NCBI GenBank assembly: GCA_934153675.1
Contig: CAKPFG010000001.1
Location: 1 to 64,000 of the forward strand
Length of the DNA: 64,000 nt
Origin: an uncultured Bacilli bacterium
GTDB lineage: Bacteria; Bacillota_I; Bacilli_A; RF39; UBA660
Direction: 5' to 3'
Shown here: piece by piece, positions 20,030 through 28,693 of the stretch
Layout: every line of letters starts with the position of its first letter
How positions within the stretch are numbered: the stretch's first letter is position 1
Translations under genes and position numbers: made by a program
Notes under the pieces: model-generated
Seen by the model: the letters and a program-made list of their open reading frames with translations, nothing else
Database searches by the model: none
Told to the model about the DNA's origin: nothing

Positions 20030-20218
20030 ATGAAATTTAGTAAGGGTCAAGCTCTTGTAGAATATTTGTTAATTATAGCTGTTATAAGTGTTGTTGTTAT
20101 AAGTGTCGTTAAATTATTTGGTGGATACTTACAAGATACTATGACTAAATCTTCTTGTCAAATGATGGGCAAAACTTATGTTGAGGGGTCAAAACCTGGA
20201 GATGGAACTTGTAAATAA
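20030..20218 (+). CDS. Flp/class III signal peptide pilin
   Basis: 62 residues from the ATG at 20030, five bases after AAGGTGG; the GTG at 20021 would also work but overlaps that site. FSKGQALVEYLLIIAVISVV is the class III prepilin pattern: a short basic leader, G then Q-A-L-V-E at the cleavage site, then a hydrophobic helix. The short tail has two Cys (SSCQMM and DGTCK). Likely the major subunit of the Tad pilus whose operon begins at 62394, or another Flp-like fibre. It sits directly upstream of ftsY. Confidence 0.85.
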   Translation: MKFSKGQALVEYLLIIAVISVVVISVVKLFGGYLQDTMTKSSCQMMGKTYVEGSKPGDGTCK

Positions 20219-20233
20219 TTATTAGGGGGATTT

Positions 20234-21202
20234 ATGGGATTATTTAATAAATTTAAAAATATTTTTAAGTCTGCAAATAAGGAAGAATTAAAAAGTTATG
20301 ATGAAGCTTTGTCTAAAACAAGAAATTATTTTACTGATAAAATAAGTCTTTTAAATGGTAAATATAAAAAAGTTAATGATGAATATTTTGAACAATTGGA
20401 AGAAATATTAATAATGGCTGATATTGGAGTAAATACAGTTGTTAGTTTTATTGATAAATTGAAAAAACGTGTTAGAAGTGAAAATATTACTAACAGTGAA
20501 GATTTAAAAGATATTATTGTTGATGAAATGTTTATTATATATCTTAATAATGAGATAGTTGTTAATAAAATTAACTATAACACCAAAGGACCAACAGTTA
20601 TTTTATTTGTTGGTGTAAATGGTGTTGGGAAAACGACTACTATTGGTAAACTCGCATACAGGTTAAAGCAAGAAAATAAGAGTGTTTTAATGGTGGCTGC
20701 AGATACGTTTAGAGCAGGTGCGAAAGAACAATTAAAAAAATGGGGTGATCAAACATTATCTTCAGTTATTTCACTTGATAATACTGATCCTGCAAGTGTT
20801 GTTTATGAAGGCGTTAAAAAAGCTATAGAAAAAGATATTGATGTTGTTTTAATAGATACGGCGGGAAGGTTACAAAATAAATCTAATTTAATGGAAGAAC
20901 TTGCAAAAATAAATAGGGTTATTAAAAAGCTTATTAAAGATGCGCCTCAGGAAACATTATTAGTTCTTGATGCAACTACTGGTCAAAATGGTATTAGTCA
21001 AGCAAAAAGTTTTAAAGAAATTACAGATGTTACTGGTATTGTCTTAACAAAATTAGATGGTACGGCCAAAGGAGGAATAGTATTAGCTATTAAGGATAAT
21101 GTCGATATTCCAGTTAAATTTGTAGGGCTTGGAGAAAAAGTAGAAGATTTAAGAGTTTTTGATATTGAAAAATATATATATGGTCTTTTTAAAGATATGT
21201 GA
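20234..21202 (+). CDS. ftsY: Signal recognition particle receptor FtsY
   Basis: 322 residues. N domain, then the NG GTPase: GVNGVGKTTTIGKLA (P-loop, about 119), DTFRAGAKEQLKKWG, DTAGRLQNK, TKLDGTAKGG and FVGLGEKVEDL. FtsY receives the ribosome-SRP complex (Ffh, 26772-28076) at the membrane and delivers it to the Sec channel. The acidic A domain is very short, as is common in Gram-positive bacteria. AGGGGG upstream; the stop is close to the next genes in a small operon. Confidence 0.97.
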   Translation: MGLFNKFKNIFKSANKEELKSYDEALSKTRNYFTDKISLLNGKYKKVNDEYFEQLEEILIMADIGVNTVVSFIDKLKKRVRSENITNSEDLKDIIVDEMFIIYLNNEIVVNKINYNTKGPTVILFVGVNGVGKTTTIGKLAYRLKQENKSVLMVAADTFRAGAKEQLKKWGDQTLSSVISLDNTDPASVVYEGVKKAIEKDIDVVLIDTAGRLQNKSNLMEELAKINRVIKKLIKDAPQETLLVLDATTGQNGISQAKSFKEITDVTGIVLTKLDGTAKGGIVLAIKDNVDIPVKFVGLGEKVEDLRVFDIEKYIYGLFKDM

Positions 21203-21210
21203 GGTGTTTT

Positions 21211-21513
21211 ATGAAAAAAAGGAAAAAGGGGCTTTTAAGAGAATATAAAGATTTTAAAATTAATATACCACTTTTAGCGCAAGTATTATTCACAGAAGCG
21301 GTATTTATTTTTGCAATTGTTTCTTTATTTGAACCGATTTTTTTACCAATTTTTTATATAGTAGTTGGTGTTACATTATTAATTATGGCTTATAATAATT
21401 ATATATATTATAAGAAAAAATATTTTAATTTAGCCTGTATATTTTTAAGTATAATTTATACAGTTTTGGCTATTTATTTTATTGTATCAACCATTTTGAA
21501 TATTATTAAATGA
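21211..21513 (+). CDS. Small membrane protein of unknown function
   Basis: 100 residues from the ATG at 21211, chosen for GAGGTG just upstream; the track-style start at 21199 overlaps ftsY. A basic N-terminus (KKRKKGLLREYKDFKIN) is followed by three hydrophobic helices (about 20-45, 48-67 and 76-98). No family recognised. It overlaps the ylxM start by ATGA, so it is co-translated inside the ftsY operon. Confidence 0.7.
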   Translation: MKKRKKGLLREYKDFKINIPLLAQVLFTEAVFIFAIVSLFEPIFLPIFYIVVGVTLLIMAYNNYIYYKKKYFNLACIFLSIIYTVLAIYFIVSTILNIIK

Positions 21514-21794
21514 ATGTAGAATTATCAATTATATATGATTATTATGGTAATTTATTAACAGAGAAACAGAAAATTTATTTTGAAGATTATTATTTTAGTA
21601 ATTTGTCTTTAAATGAAATTGCCATCAACTATAATGTAAGTAGAAATGCGGTTTATAATAGTTTAAAAGAAATAGAAAAAAAACTACTTCATTATGAAGA
21701 AGTATTAAAATTATATAAAAAAGGAAAAATTATAAAAAATTTGATTAAAGATTTAGATGAAAATTTAAAAAAAGAAATAGAAAAATTGGTATAA
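21510..21794 (+). CDS. ylxM: YlxM/UPF0122 family DNA-binding-like protein
   Basis: 94 residues with a sigma-70 region 4-like helix-turn-helix: LTEKQKIYFEDYYFSNLSLN followed by EIAINYNVSRNAVYNSLKEI. This is the YlxM/p13 pattern. The family is normally encoded beside ffh and influences SRP activity in streptococci; here it follows ftsY while ffh lies 5 kb away. The start overlaps the preceding stop. Confidence 0.88.
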   Translation: MNVELSIIYDYYGNLLTEKQKIYFEDYYFSNLSLNEIAINYNVSRNAVYNSLKEIEKKLLHYEEVLKLYKKGKIIKNLIKDLDENLKKEIEKLV

Positions 21795-21805
21795 GGTGTG
21801 ATAAA

Positions 21806-23548
21806 ATGTTTGGTAAAATTGTATATTTAAGTGATAATATAGCTCATATTAGTATTAATGATGTTAAAATTAATTTAATTAATATGAATGTTGTTTTTCA
21901 AGATGGTGATAGAAAAATATTGGGTGAAGTTGTTGATATATCAAAAGAAATTATTAAAGTTCATTTTTTAGGTGAAATTAATAATGGAAAATTTGTAGGG
22001 GGCGTTCTTATGAAACCTTCAATGAATTGTTCTATTCGTATGATTAATGAAGAAGAATTAGCCTTAATTGTTGGTAGTAAAAGCAATAAAGCATTTCGCC
22101 TTGGTTTTTCACCACTTTATGATAATAAGTCAATTTACATAGATATTAATGATTTTTGTAGTAATCATTTGGCAATTTTTGGTAATACTGGTAGTGGTAA
22201 ATCATATGGTGTTGCTAGTTTGCTTCAAAGTCTATTTTATAATCCTGATTTTATGCCGTTCAGGGCTAATTATATGATATTTGATGCATATGGTGAGTAT
22301 CATACTGCCTTTTCCAAATTAAATTCTGTAAATCCTAATTATCAATTTAAATTTTATACAACAAATAGGAATCAAACAGATGGAGAACTTTTAAGAATTC
22401 CTTTATGGCTTTTGTCTATTGATGATTTTGCTTTATTACTTGAAGCTGATACACATTCTCAACTTACAATTATAGAAAGAATGTTGAAACTTGTGCGCAT
22501 ATTTGCAACAGATGATAATATTAGTAATGAGTATAAAAATCATTTAATTGCCAAGGCTATTATGGATATTATATATACTAATCAAACAAGTGCCAGTAAA
22601 AGAAATGATATATTTTCTATTATAGCAAGTTGTTCTACTGATCAGTTTAATTTATCAACGCCAATTCAAGGCCTTGGGTATATTAGAAAGTTTAGTGATT
22701 GTTTTGAAATAAATACTAATGGTTCTTTTGTTGAAAGCAATTTAATAACTGATTATATAACTAGTTTTATAAAGCCAGAACTTGAAAAATTAGAACCTAG
22801 TAGTGATCATTATTTTAACTTAAATGATTTGGAAAGAGCTTTGCAATTTACTTTAATATCTGAGGGCTTGCTTCGTAATGATCATATGTATAATGAAGCG
22901 ATAACTCTTAAAGTTAGATTACATTCGCTTGTTATCTCAGAAAACGCCGTTTTTTTTAATTATCCTAAGTATATTACAGTAGAAAATTATATTTCAACTT
23001 TAGTTAGTAAGAATAATCGTAAAGCTCAAATAATTAATTTTAATTTAGAAGACATAGATGATCGACTTGCAAAAACGATTGTTAAAATATATTCTAAGCT
23101 ATTATTTAATTTTACAAAATCTTTAAATGTTCGTGCTTCTATTCCTTTTCATTTAGTCTTGGAAGAATCACATAGATATGTTCAAAATGATAATGATGTC
23201 TATTTGCTTGGATATAATATATTTGAACGTATTGCTAAAGAGGGACGTAAATTTGGAATGATATTAAATTTGATATCACAAAGACCCGTTGAATTATCTG
23301 AAACAGTTATCTCGCAATGTACTAATTTTTTAATATTTAAAATGACTCATCCGAGAGATTTAGATTATATTAAAAAAATGTTGCCTAACATGAGCGAAGA
23401 AATAATGGAAAAACAAAAAAGTTTACAGCCTGGTACGTGTGTTGCTTTTGGAAAAGCATTTAAAATACCTATGATTGTAAAAATGCCACTTCCATCCCCA
23501 GAACCATATAGTAGTAATGCCAATATACTAGCAACTTGGAAAGCATGA
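21806..23548 (+). CDS. HerA-like DUF87 ATPase
   Basis: 580 residues. An N-terminal beta-barrel HAS-like region (about 1-110) precedes the ATPase: LAIFGNTGSGKSYGVAS (Walker A, about 127), HLVLEESHRYV (Walker B, about 450), the arginine-finger region IAKEGRKFGMILNLISQRP, and CTNFLIFKMTHPRDL. These match HerA hexameric DNA translocases. Archaeal and many bacterial HerA proteins work with the nuclease NurA or with Sir2-type partners in repair or phage defence. No such partner is adjacent, so the role is open. It is the last gene of the ftsY cluster. Confidence 0.85.
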   Translation: MFGKIVYLSDNIAHISINDVKINLINMNVVFQDGDRKILGEVVDISKEIIKVHFLGEINNGKFVGGVLMKPSMNCSIRMINEEELALIVGSKSNKAFRLGFSPLYDNKSIYIDINDFCSNHLAIFGNTGSGKSYGVASLLQSLFYNPDFMPFRANYMIFDAYGEYHTAFSKLNSVNPNYQFKFYTTNRNQTDGELLRIPLWLLSIDDFALLLEADTHSQLTIIERMLKLVRIFATDDNISNEYKNHLIAKAIMDIIYTNQTSASKRNDIFSIIASCSTDQFNLSTPIQGLGYIRKFSDCFEINTNGSFVESNLITDYITSFIKPELEKLEPSSDHYFNLNDLERALQFTLISEGLLRNDHMYNEAITLKVRLHSLVISENAVFFNYPKYITVENYISTLVSKNNRKAQIINFNLEDIDDRLAKTIVKIYSKLLFNFTKSLNVRASIPFHLVLEESHRYVQNDNDVYLLGYNIFERIAKEGRKFGMILNLISQRPVELSETVISQCTNFLIFKMTHPRDLDYIKKMLPNMSEEIMEKQKSLQPGTCVAFGKAFKIPMIVKMPLPSPEPYSSNANILATWKA

Positions 23549-23609
23549 ACTTTCCTTTTTTTATTTGGTACGATTTTTTACAAAATGCATAGAAATATTT
23601 AAAAATTTG

Positions 23610-23638
23610 TTTACAAGAATTTTAATTTGTATTATAAT
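23610..23638 (+). promoter_or_regulatory. Promoter of the rsmE-mtaB operon
   Basis: TTTACA (23610-23615), 17-bp spacer, TATAAT (23633-23638). Confidence 0.75.
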
Positions 23639-23664
23639 AAAAAGCATTGAAGATGGTAGGTTAT

Positions 23665-24378
23665 ATGCAAAGATATTTTGGTTTGAAAAAAGTAGAAGAT
23701 AATTTATATTTACATAATAGTGATTATCATCATATAAAAAATGTTATGAGAATGAAAGATGAAGATTTAATAGAAGTTATTATTGATAATAATCTTTATT
23801 TAGGATGTATAGAAAATGTAAATAAAAATTTAAATATTAAAATAAAAAAAGAGCTTAATACTAATAAGGAGTTTCTTCCTGTAGTTAATTTAATAGTTCC
23901 TCTTTTAAAAGAAAGTAAAATGGATTTAATTTTACAAAAGGCAACGGAAATGGGAGTTTATAAAATTACGATTTGTCCTTTTAATCGTTGTGTAGTTAGG
24001 TTTGATGATAAAAAAATCAAATCAAAATTAGAAAGATGGAATAGGATAGTAAAAGAGGCTAGTGAACAATCGTTTAGAATGAATATTCCATCAATTAATT
24101 ATGTAGATTGTATAAGTAAATTATCTGATATTTCTGGATTAAAAATAATATGTAGTACGAAAAAAAATATTAATAATATAAAAAGGGTGTTAACGGATAA
24201 TAAAATTTGTGATACAATTAATATAGTGATAGGTCCAGAAGGTGGATTTACAGAAAAAGAAGAAGTAATGCTATCTAATTTTGGTTTTGTACCAACATCA
24301 TTAGGAAATAGAATAATGCGTGTTGAATCTGTACCACTATTTATTTTAAGTATTATTAATTATGAATATATGGAGTGA
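23665..24378 (+). CDS. rsmE: 16S rRNA m3U1498 methyltransferase RsmE
   Basis: 237 residues from the ATG at 23665 (MQRYFGL, the usual family start), after GGTAGG. It has an N-terminal PUA-like domain and a SPOUT domain with VPLLKESKMDLILQKATEMG, ERWNRIVKEASEQSFR, IGPEGGFTEKE and SLGNRIMRVES, the SAM-binding knot. It methylates U1498 of 16S rRNA in assembled 30S subunits. The next gene begins six bases after its stop in the same operon. Confidence 0.94.
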   Translation: MQRYFGLKKVEDNLYLHNSDYHHIKNVMRMKDEDLIEVIIDNNLYLGCIENVNKNLNIKIKKELNTNKEFLPVVNLIVPLLKESKMDLILQKATEMGVYKITICPFNRCVVRFDDKKIKSKLERWNRIVKEASEQSFRMNIPSINYVDCISKLSDISGLKIICSTKKNINNIKRVLTDNKICDTINIVIGPEGGFTEKEEVMLSNFGFVPTSLGNRIMRVESVPLFILSIINYEYME

Positions 24379-24383
24379 TAAAA

Positions 24384-25094
24384 ATGAATTATTTGAATTT
24401 TGTTAATAATAATTTATATCTTTATTTGGCAATTATAATTGCTTTGCTTATATTAGATGTGATTTTAACTATTATTTGTTTAAATCAAAGAAAAAGAAGA
24501 AATATAAAAGAGCAATTTTCTAAAATCGAAGATGAAGAGGAAAAATTAGAAAGTATTACTGATGAAGTAAAACCAGAAGTGGCATTTGAATTAGAAGAAA
24601 TACTTGAAAAAATGCAGAGAGATGTAGAAATGCAACCTGAAGATGTTGTTCGTAAATTTGAAGAGGAACAGGAGCAAAAGGCTATTATTAGTTATCAAGA
24701 ATTAGTTGACAGTGTAAATAATAATAAAATAGATGTAGTTGATGATGAAGAAGGCGATATGGATTATGTGGCTGCCTTGGAAAAACAATTAAATCCTAAG
24801 GAAGAAAATTGTAAACATAACTACAATAATAGTGATTATGCTAATAAGAGTCATTTAGATGTTATTGATCAAATGGAAATGGAAGATGAGCCTAAAAGAT
24901 TTAAAAATTCTGAGGTATTATCTCCAGTTTTTGGAAGAATGCAACCAGAATTTGAATATAAAAAAATTAATTCTTTTTCGAATACAAATAATAAAGTGGA
25001 AGTAGAACAAGTATCAGGTGTATCAACAGCAGATGATGTTAAAAATAATGAAGATTTTCTTAAAGCTTTAATAGAATTTAGAAATAACCTATGA
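24384..25094 (+). CDS. Membrane-anchored acidic protein of unknown function
   Basis: 236 residues from the ATG at 24384, preceded by GGAGTG. One N-terminal transmembrane helix (about 10-32) then RKRRNIK, which places the remainder inside the cell. The rest is highly acidic and low complexity (FELEEILEKMQRDVEMQPED, DVVDDEEGDMDYVAALEKQL), probably disordered with helical stretches. It lies between rsmE and mtaB and overlaps the mtaB start. The topology recalls small division-associated anchors such as EzrA- or ZipA-like proteins, but I have no homology evidence for that. Confidence 0.7.
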   Translation: MNYLNFVNNNLYLYLAIIIALLILDVILTIICLNQRKRRNIKEQFSKIEDEEEKLESITDEVKPEVAFELEEILEKMQRDVEMQPEDVVRKFEEEQEQKAIISYQELVDSVNNNKIDVVDDEEGDMDYVAALEKQLNPKEENCKHNYNNSDYANKSHLDVIDQMEMEDEPKRFKNSEVLSPVFGRMQPEFEYKKINSFSNTNNKVEVEQVSGVSTADDVKNNEDFLKALIEFRNNL

Positions 25095-26380
25095 AATTTT
25101 ATATATATAATTTAGGATGCAAGGTAAACTCCTACGAATCTAGTATAATGAAAGAAAATCTTCTATCTAATGGCTTTGTTTTGGGGGATGAGGGTAATAG
25201 TGATATATATATTATTAATACTTGTACCGTAACCAATACTAGTGATAATAAATCATTAAAAACTATACGTAGAGCTCTTCGTAAAGAGGGTAAAATAGTT
25301 GTAGCGTGTGGCTGTATGACACAAGTTAATTCTGTTTATTTAAAGAATTTAAATGTTTCTATCATATTAGGTAATAAGGGTAAAAGCAAAATTTCTACTT
25401 ATATTAAAGAATATATAAAAAACCAAAAACAAATAATTGATATAACTGATTTTAAGGATGAAAAATTTGAAGATATGTGTCTTTTAAATTTTGATAAGAC
25501 GCGTGCTTTTGTTAAAATAGAAGATGGATGTGAAAATTTTTGTAGTTATTGCATTATTCCGTATGCTAGGGGAAAAGTACGAAGTAAAAATCCAGAATTA
25601 GTTATAACTGAAGTAAAAAAACTAATAAAAGAAGGGCATAAAGAAATAGTATTAACTGGAATACATACTGGACATTATGGAACTGATATTAACTATGATT
25701 TTTCTAAATTACTTAATCAATTGGTCAAAATAAAAGGACTAGAAAGATTAAGAATATCTTCGATAGAAATAACAGAAATTACAGATGGTGTTTTAGATGT
25801 ATTTAAGAATAATTCAAATTTAGTTGCTCATTTTCATATTCCTCTTCAAAGTGGTTCTAATAAAATATTAAAATTAATGAATAGAAAATATGACAAAAAT
25901 TATTTTATTGATAAAATTAAGAAAATAAAAGCTATAAGGAAAGATGTATCTATTACAACAGATGTGATAGTAGGTTTTCCATCAGAAACAGAGGAATTAT
26001 TTTTAGAATCTTTGGATACTATTAAAAAAATTGGCTTTTCTAAAGTACATGTTTTTCCTTTTTCGCCAAGAAAAAATACGAAAGCGTTTGAGATGCCTAA
26101 TTTAGTAGATGATATTACGAAAAAACAAAGGGTAAAAAAATTGATTGATCTTTCTAATAATCTTGAAAAAGATTATATGAATAGATTTATTCAGAATATT
26201 GTTACAGTTCTTCCAGAAACATTTAATCAGGGATATTTAATAGGTCATACTGGTAATTATTTAAAAGTACGTGTTAAGGCAGATCGTAAATTTTTAAATA
26301 AGTTTATTAAGGTGAAAATAATTAGTAATGAATATCCTTATTTAGAAGGACAATTAGTTTCAGAATGTGTCTTAAATTAA
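25091..26380 (+). CDS. mtaB: tRNA t6A37 methylthiotransferase MtaB
   Basis: 429 residues. The UPF0004 domain has NLGCKVNSYESSIM, INTCTVTNTSDNKS and VACGCMTQ, whose three Cys bind the auxiliary cluster. The radical SAM domain has EDGCENFCSYCIIPYARG (CX3CX2C, about 146). A TRAM domain closes the protein. KVNSYES and GCMTQ point to MtaB (YqeV) rather than MiaB. It converts t6A37 to ms2t6A37 in ANN-decoding tRNAs. Start and previous stop overlap (ATGA). A terminator hairpin starts inside the final codons. Confidence 0.93.
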   Translation: MKFYIYNLGCKVNSYESSIMKENLLSNGFVLGDEGNSDIYIINTCTVTNTSDNKSLKTIRRALRKEGKIVVACGCMTQVNSVYLKNLNVSIILGNKGKSKISTYIKEYIKNQKQIIDITDFKDEKFEDMCLLNFDKTRAFVKIEDGCENFCSYCIIPYARGKVRSKNPELVITEVKKLIKEGHKEIVLTGIHTGHYGTDINYDFSKLLNQLVKIKGLERLRISSIEITEITDGVLDVFKNNSNLVAHFHIPLQSGSNKILKLMNRKYDKNYFIDKIKKIKAIRKDVSITTDVIVGFPSETEELFLESLDTIKKIGFSKVHVFPFSPRKNTKAFEMPNLVDDITKKQRVKKLIDLSNNLEKDYMNRFIQNIVTVLPETFNQGYLIGHTGNYLKVRVKADRKFLNKFIKVKIISNEYPYLEGQLVSECVLN

Positions 26381-26404
26381 TTAATTAACACATTCTTTTT
26401 TTTT
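26363..26404 (+). terminator. Terminator of the rsmE-mtaB operon
   Basis: GAATGTGT (26363-26370) pairs with ACACATTC (26388-26395), followed by nine T residues. The upstream arm overlaps the last codons of mtaB. Confidence 0.85.
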
Positions 26405-26440
26405 GTGTTTTCATACTATAAACTAGACAGGAGGAATTAT

Positions 26441-26695
26441 ATGTTTAATATGTTTAATCGAGGTTGTGGATGTAACCGTGTGGATACAGGTTGTTGTGAA
26501 AGACAAATAGTAGAGCCTACAATTAATAAATGTGTAGAAAAAGAGTTTTATCATGAAGTACCACATGTATGTCCTATTCATACACATGTTATAAATCGTC
26601 ATATTTATAAGCATACATACACACCACAATATACATGTTCAGAAGAAAATCAAGTAGTAAATAATGATTGTGGTAGTTGTTGTAATTTTAGATAA
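26441..26695 (+). CDS. CotD-like spore coat protein
   Basis: 84 residues from the ATG at 26441, after AGGAGG. Cys- and His-rich throughout: GCGCNRVDTGCCER, HEVPHVCPIHTHVINRHIYK and DCGSCCNF. The central PHVCPIHTHVINRH segment is the hallmark of inner coat protein D, deposited on the forming spore. It has its own terminator and presumably a mother-cell sigma factor promoter, which I could not identify. Together with the SASP gene and spoVS it argues that this organism forms spores. Confidence 0.85.
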   Translation: MFNMFNRGCGCNRVDTGCCERQIVEPTINKCVEKEFYHEVPHVCPIHTHVINRHIYKHTYTPQYTCSEENQVVNNDCGSCCNFR

Positions 26696-26717
26696 GTAGT
26701 TTAAAACTACTTTTTTC
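26694..26717 (+). terminator. Terminator of the cotD-like gene
   Basis: AAGTAGTTT and AAACTACTT form a hairpin followed by T residues, starting at the stop codon. Confidence 0.75.
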
Positions 26718-26727
26718 ATGCTTTTTC

Positions 26728-26756
26728 TTTACATAAAAATCACAATATTGTATAAT
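26728..26756 (+). promoter_or_regulatory. Promoter of ffh-tdk
   Basis: TTTACA (26728-26733), 17-bp spacer, TATAAT (26751-26756). Confidence 0.75.
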
Positions 26757-26771
26757 TAAATAGGTGATTAT

Positions 26772-28076
26772 ATGTTTGAAAATTTGTCAGATAGATTGCA
26801 AAACGCAGTCAATAAAATAAAAGGGTACGGTAAAATTACAGAAGATAATATTAGTGAAGTAACAAGGGAAATTAGGCTTGCTTTATTAGAGGCTGATGTC
26901 AATTATAAGGTTGTTAAAGAATTTATTTCATCAGTTAAAGAAAAAGCTTTAGGTGAAGAAGTAAAGAAAAGCTTAAAACCAGGAGAAGTATTTGTAAAGA
27001 TAGTAAAAGATGAATTAGTTGAATTGTTAGGTGAAAAAAAGGAAGAATTATATATTAATGGTAATCCATCTGTTTTGATGCTTGTAGGTCTTCAAGGAAG
27101 TGGAAAAACAACTACAATAGGTAAATTAGCATTGTTACTTCGTAAAAAATATAAAAAGAAACCTTTGCTTGTTGCTTGTGATGTTTATCGACCAGCGGCA
27201 ATTGATCAGTTAAAACAAATAGGTAAACAACTTGGAATAGAAGTTTATGAAGAGGGAAATTTAGATCCTGTTGTAATAAGTAGTAATGCTATTAAGTATG
27301 CTAAAGAAAATAAATTTGACTATGTTTTAATAGATACAGCAGGTAGATTGCATATTGATGATAAACTAATGGATGAGTTAAATAATATTCAGCTGACAGT
27401 TAATCCCCATGAAATTTTACTTGTTATAGATAGTATGACAGGGCAAGATGCTGTAAATGTTATAGAAGGTTTTAATAATAAATTGAAATTAACAGGAGCT
27501 ATTTTAACAAAATTAGATGGAGATACAAAGGGTGGTGCTGCTCTTTCCATTAGACATCTTACTAATGTTCCAATTAAATTTGTAGGTGTTTCTGAGAAAA
27601 TGGATGGATTAGATGAATTTTATCCTGATAGAATGGCTCAAAGAATTCTTGGTATGGGGGATCTTCTTAGTATGGTAGAAAAAGTAGAAAGTACTATAAA
27701 TGAGGAAGAAGCCTTAAAAACAGCTAAAAAAATGGAGCAGGGAAAGTTTGATCTGGAAGACTTTTTATCTACTTTTAAACAAATTAAAAGAATGGGACCA
27801 TTAGAAGGCTTACTCAAATTAATACCAGGAATACCTAAGAAATTAAAAAGTGTTAAAATTAATCCTAAAGATTTATCACACATAGAAGCTATTATTTTAT
27901 CTATGACTCCTTATGAAAGAAGACACCCGGAATGTATTAAAAATTCTCGTAAAATTAGAATATCTAAGGGTTGTGGGCGTAGTGTCGAAGAAATTAATAG
28001 ATTATTAAAACAGTTTGATCAAATGAAAGTAATGATGAAAAAGATGAAAAATGGTAATTTTAAAATGCCATTTTAA
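26772..28076 (+). CDS. ffh: Signal recognition particle protein Ffh
   Basis: 434 residues with the three SRP54 domains. The N domain has LSDRLQNAVNKIKGYGKITE. The G domain has GLQGSGKTTTIGKLA near 106, DVYRPAAIDQLKQ, DTAGRLHID, TKLDGDTKGGAALS and FVGVSEKMDGL. The C-terminal M domain has RMGPLEGLLKLIPGIPK and ISKGCGRSVEEINRLLKQF, which bind signal peptides and SRP RNA. It works with FtsY (20234-21202). The M domain ends in a short Met- and Lys-rich tail. I saw no SRP RNA gene adjacent. Confidence 0.97.
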   Translation: MFENLSDRLQNAVNKIKGYGKITEDNISEVTREIRLALLEADVNYKVVKEFISSVKEKALGEEVKKSLKPGEVFVKIVKDELVELLGEKKEELYINGNPSVLMLVGLQGSGKTTTIGKLALLLRKKYKKKPLLVACDVYRPAAIDQLKQIGKQLGIEVYEEGNLDPVVISSNAIKYAKENKFDYVLIDTAGRLHIDDKLMDELNNIQLTVNPHEILLVIDSMTGQDAVNVIEGFNNKLKLTGAILTKLDGDTKGGAALSIRHLTNVPIKFVGVSEKMDGLDEFYPDRMAQRILGMGDLLSMVEKVESTINEEEALKTAKKMEQGKFDLEDFLSTFKQIKRMGPLEGLLKLIPGIPKKLKSVKINPKDLSHIEAIILSMTPYERRHPECIKNSRKIRISKGCGRSVEEINRLLKQFDQMKVMMKKMKNGNFKMPF

Positions 28077-28088
28077 GGGGTAATAGTT

Positions 28089-28676
28089 ATGGCAAAATTA
28101 CATTTTAAATATGGAACTATGAATAGTGGCAAAAGTATTTGTTTGATGCAGACAGCTTATAATTATGAAGAGGTAGGTTATAGTACTTTAGTTTTAAAAC
28201 CTAAAATAGATATAAAAGGGAATGATTACTTATCTTCACGTATTGGTCTTAAACGTCGAGTTGATTATTTAATAGATGATGATACTGATGTTATTAATAT
28301 AGTAAAAAGATGTAAAAAAAAGGATTTAGCTTGTATTTTAGTAGATGAAGCTCAATTTTTATCTGCTAAAGTAATAGATGATTTATTTATAATTACAAAA
28401 ACATTAGATGTTCCAGTAATCTGTTATGGACTTAGAAATAATTTTAAAATGGAGGGTTTCGAAGGATCAATTAGATTATTGGAAATAGCAGATGAATTAG
28501 AAGAAATTAAAACTATGTGCAACTGTGGAAAAGTTGCACGATATGTAGGAAGAAAAGTAAATAATAGATTTGTTTGTGATGGTGATTTAATATTAATTGA
28601 TGGGGCATTATCAAATGTAGAATATGTACCTATGTGTGGCAAATGTTATTTAAAAAAAGTAAAAAACATAAAGTAA
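28089..28676 (+). CDS. tdk: Thymidine kinase (type II)
   Basis: 195 residues. KYGTMNSGKSICLMQTAYNY is the P-loop and LVDEAQFL the Walker B with catalytic Glu. VICYGLRNNFKMEGFEGS is the lasso and thymidine-binding region. Zinc ligands are CNCGK and the C-terminal CGKC. It phosphorylates thymidine to dTMP in the salvage pathway and pairs functionally with the pyrimidine phosphorylase at 51896 and DeoD at 54449. It starts 12 bases after ffh. Confidence 0.95.
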   Translation: MAKLHFKYGTMNSGKSICLMQTAYNYEEVGYSTLVLKPKIDIKGNDYLSSRIGLKRRVDYLIDDDTDVINIVKRCKKKDLACILVDEAQFLSAKVIDDLFIITKTLDVPVICYGLRNNFKMEGFEGSIRLLEIADELEEIKTMCNCGKVARYVGRKVNNRFVCDGDLILIDGALSNVEYVPMCGKCYLKKVKNIK

Positions 28677-28693
28677 GTTTTTGAGGTGTAAGA

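Noticed and set aside
26423..26629. Minus-strand frame antisense to the cotD-like gene
   Set aside because: The plus-strand product has a clear CotD composition, a ribosome binding site and a terminator; the antisense frame has none.
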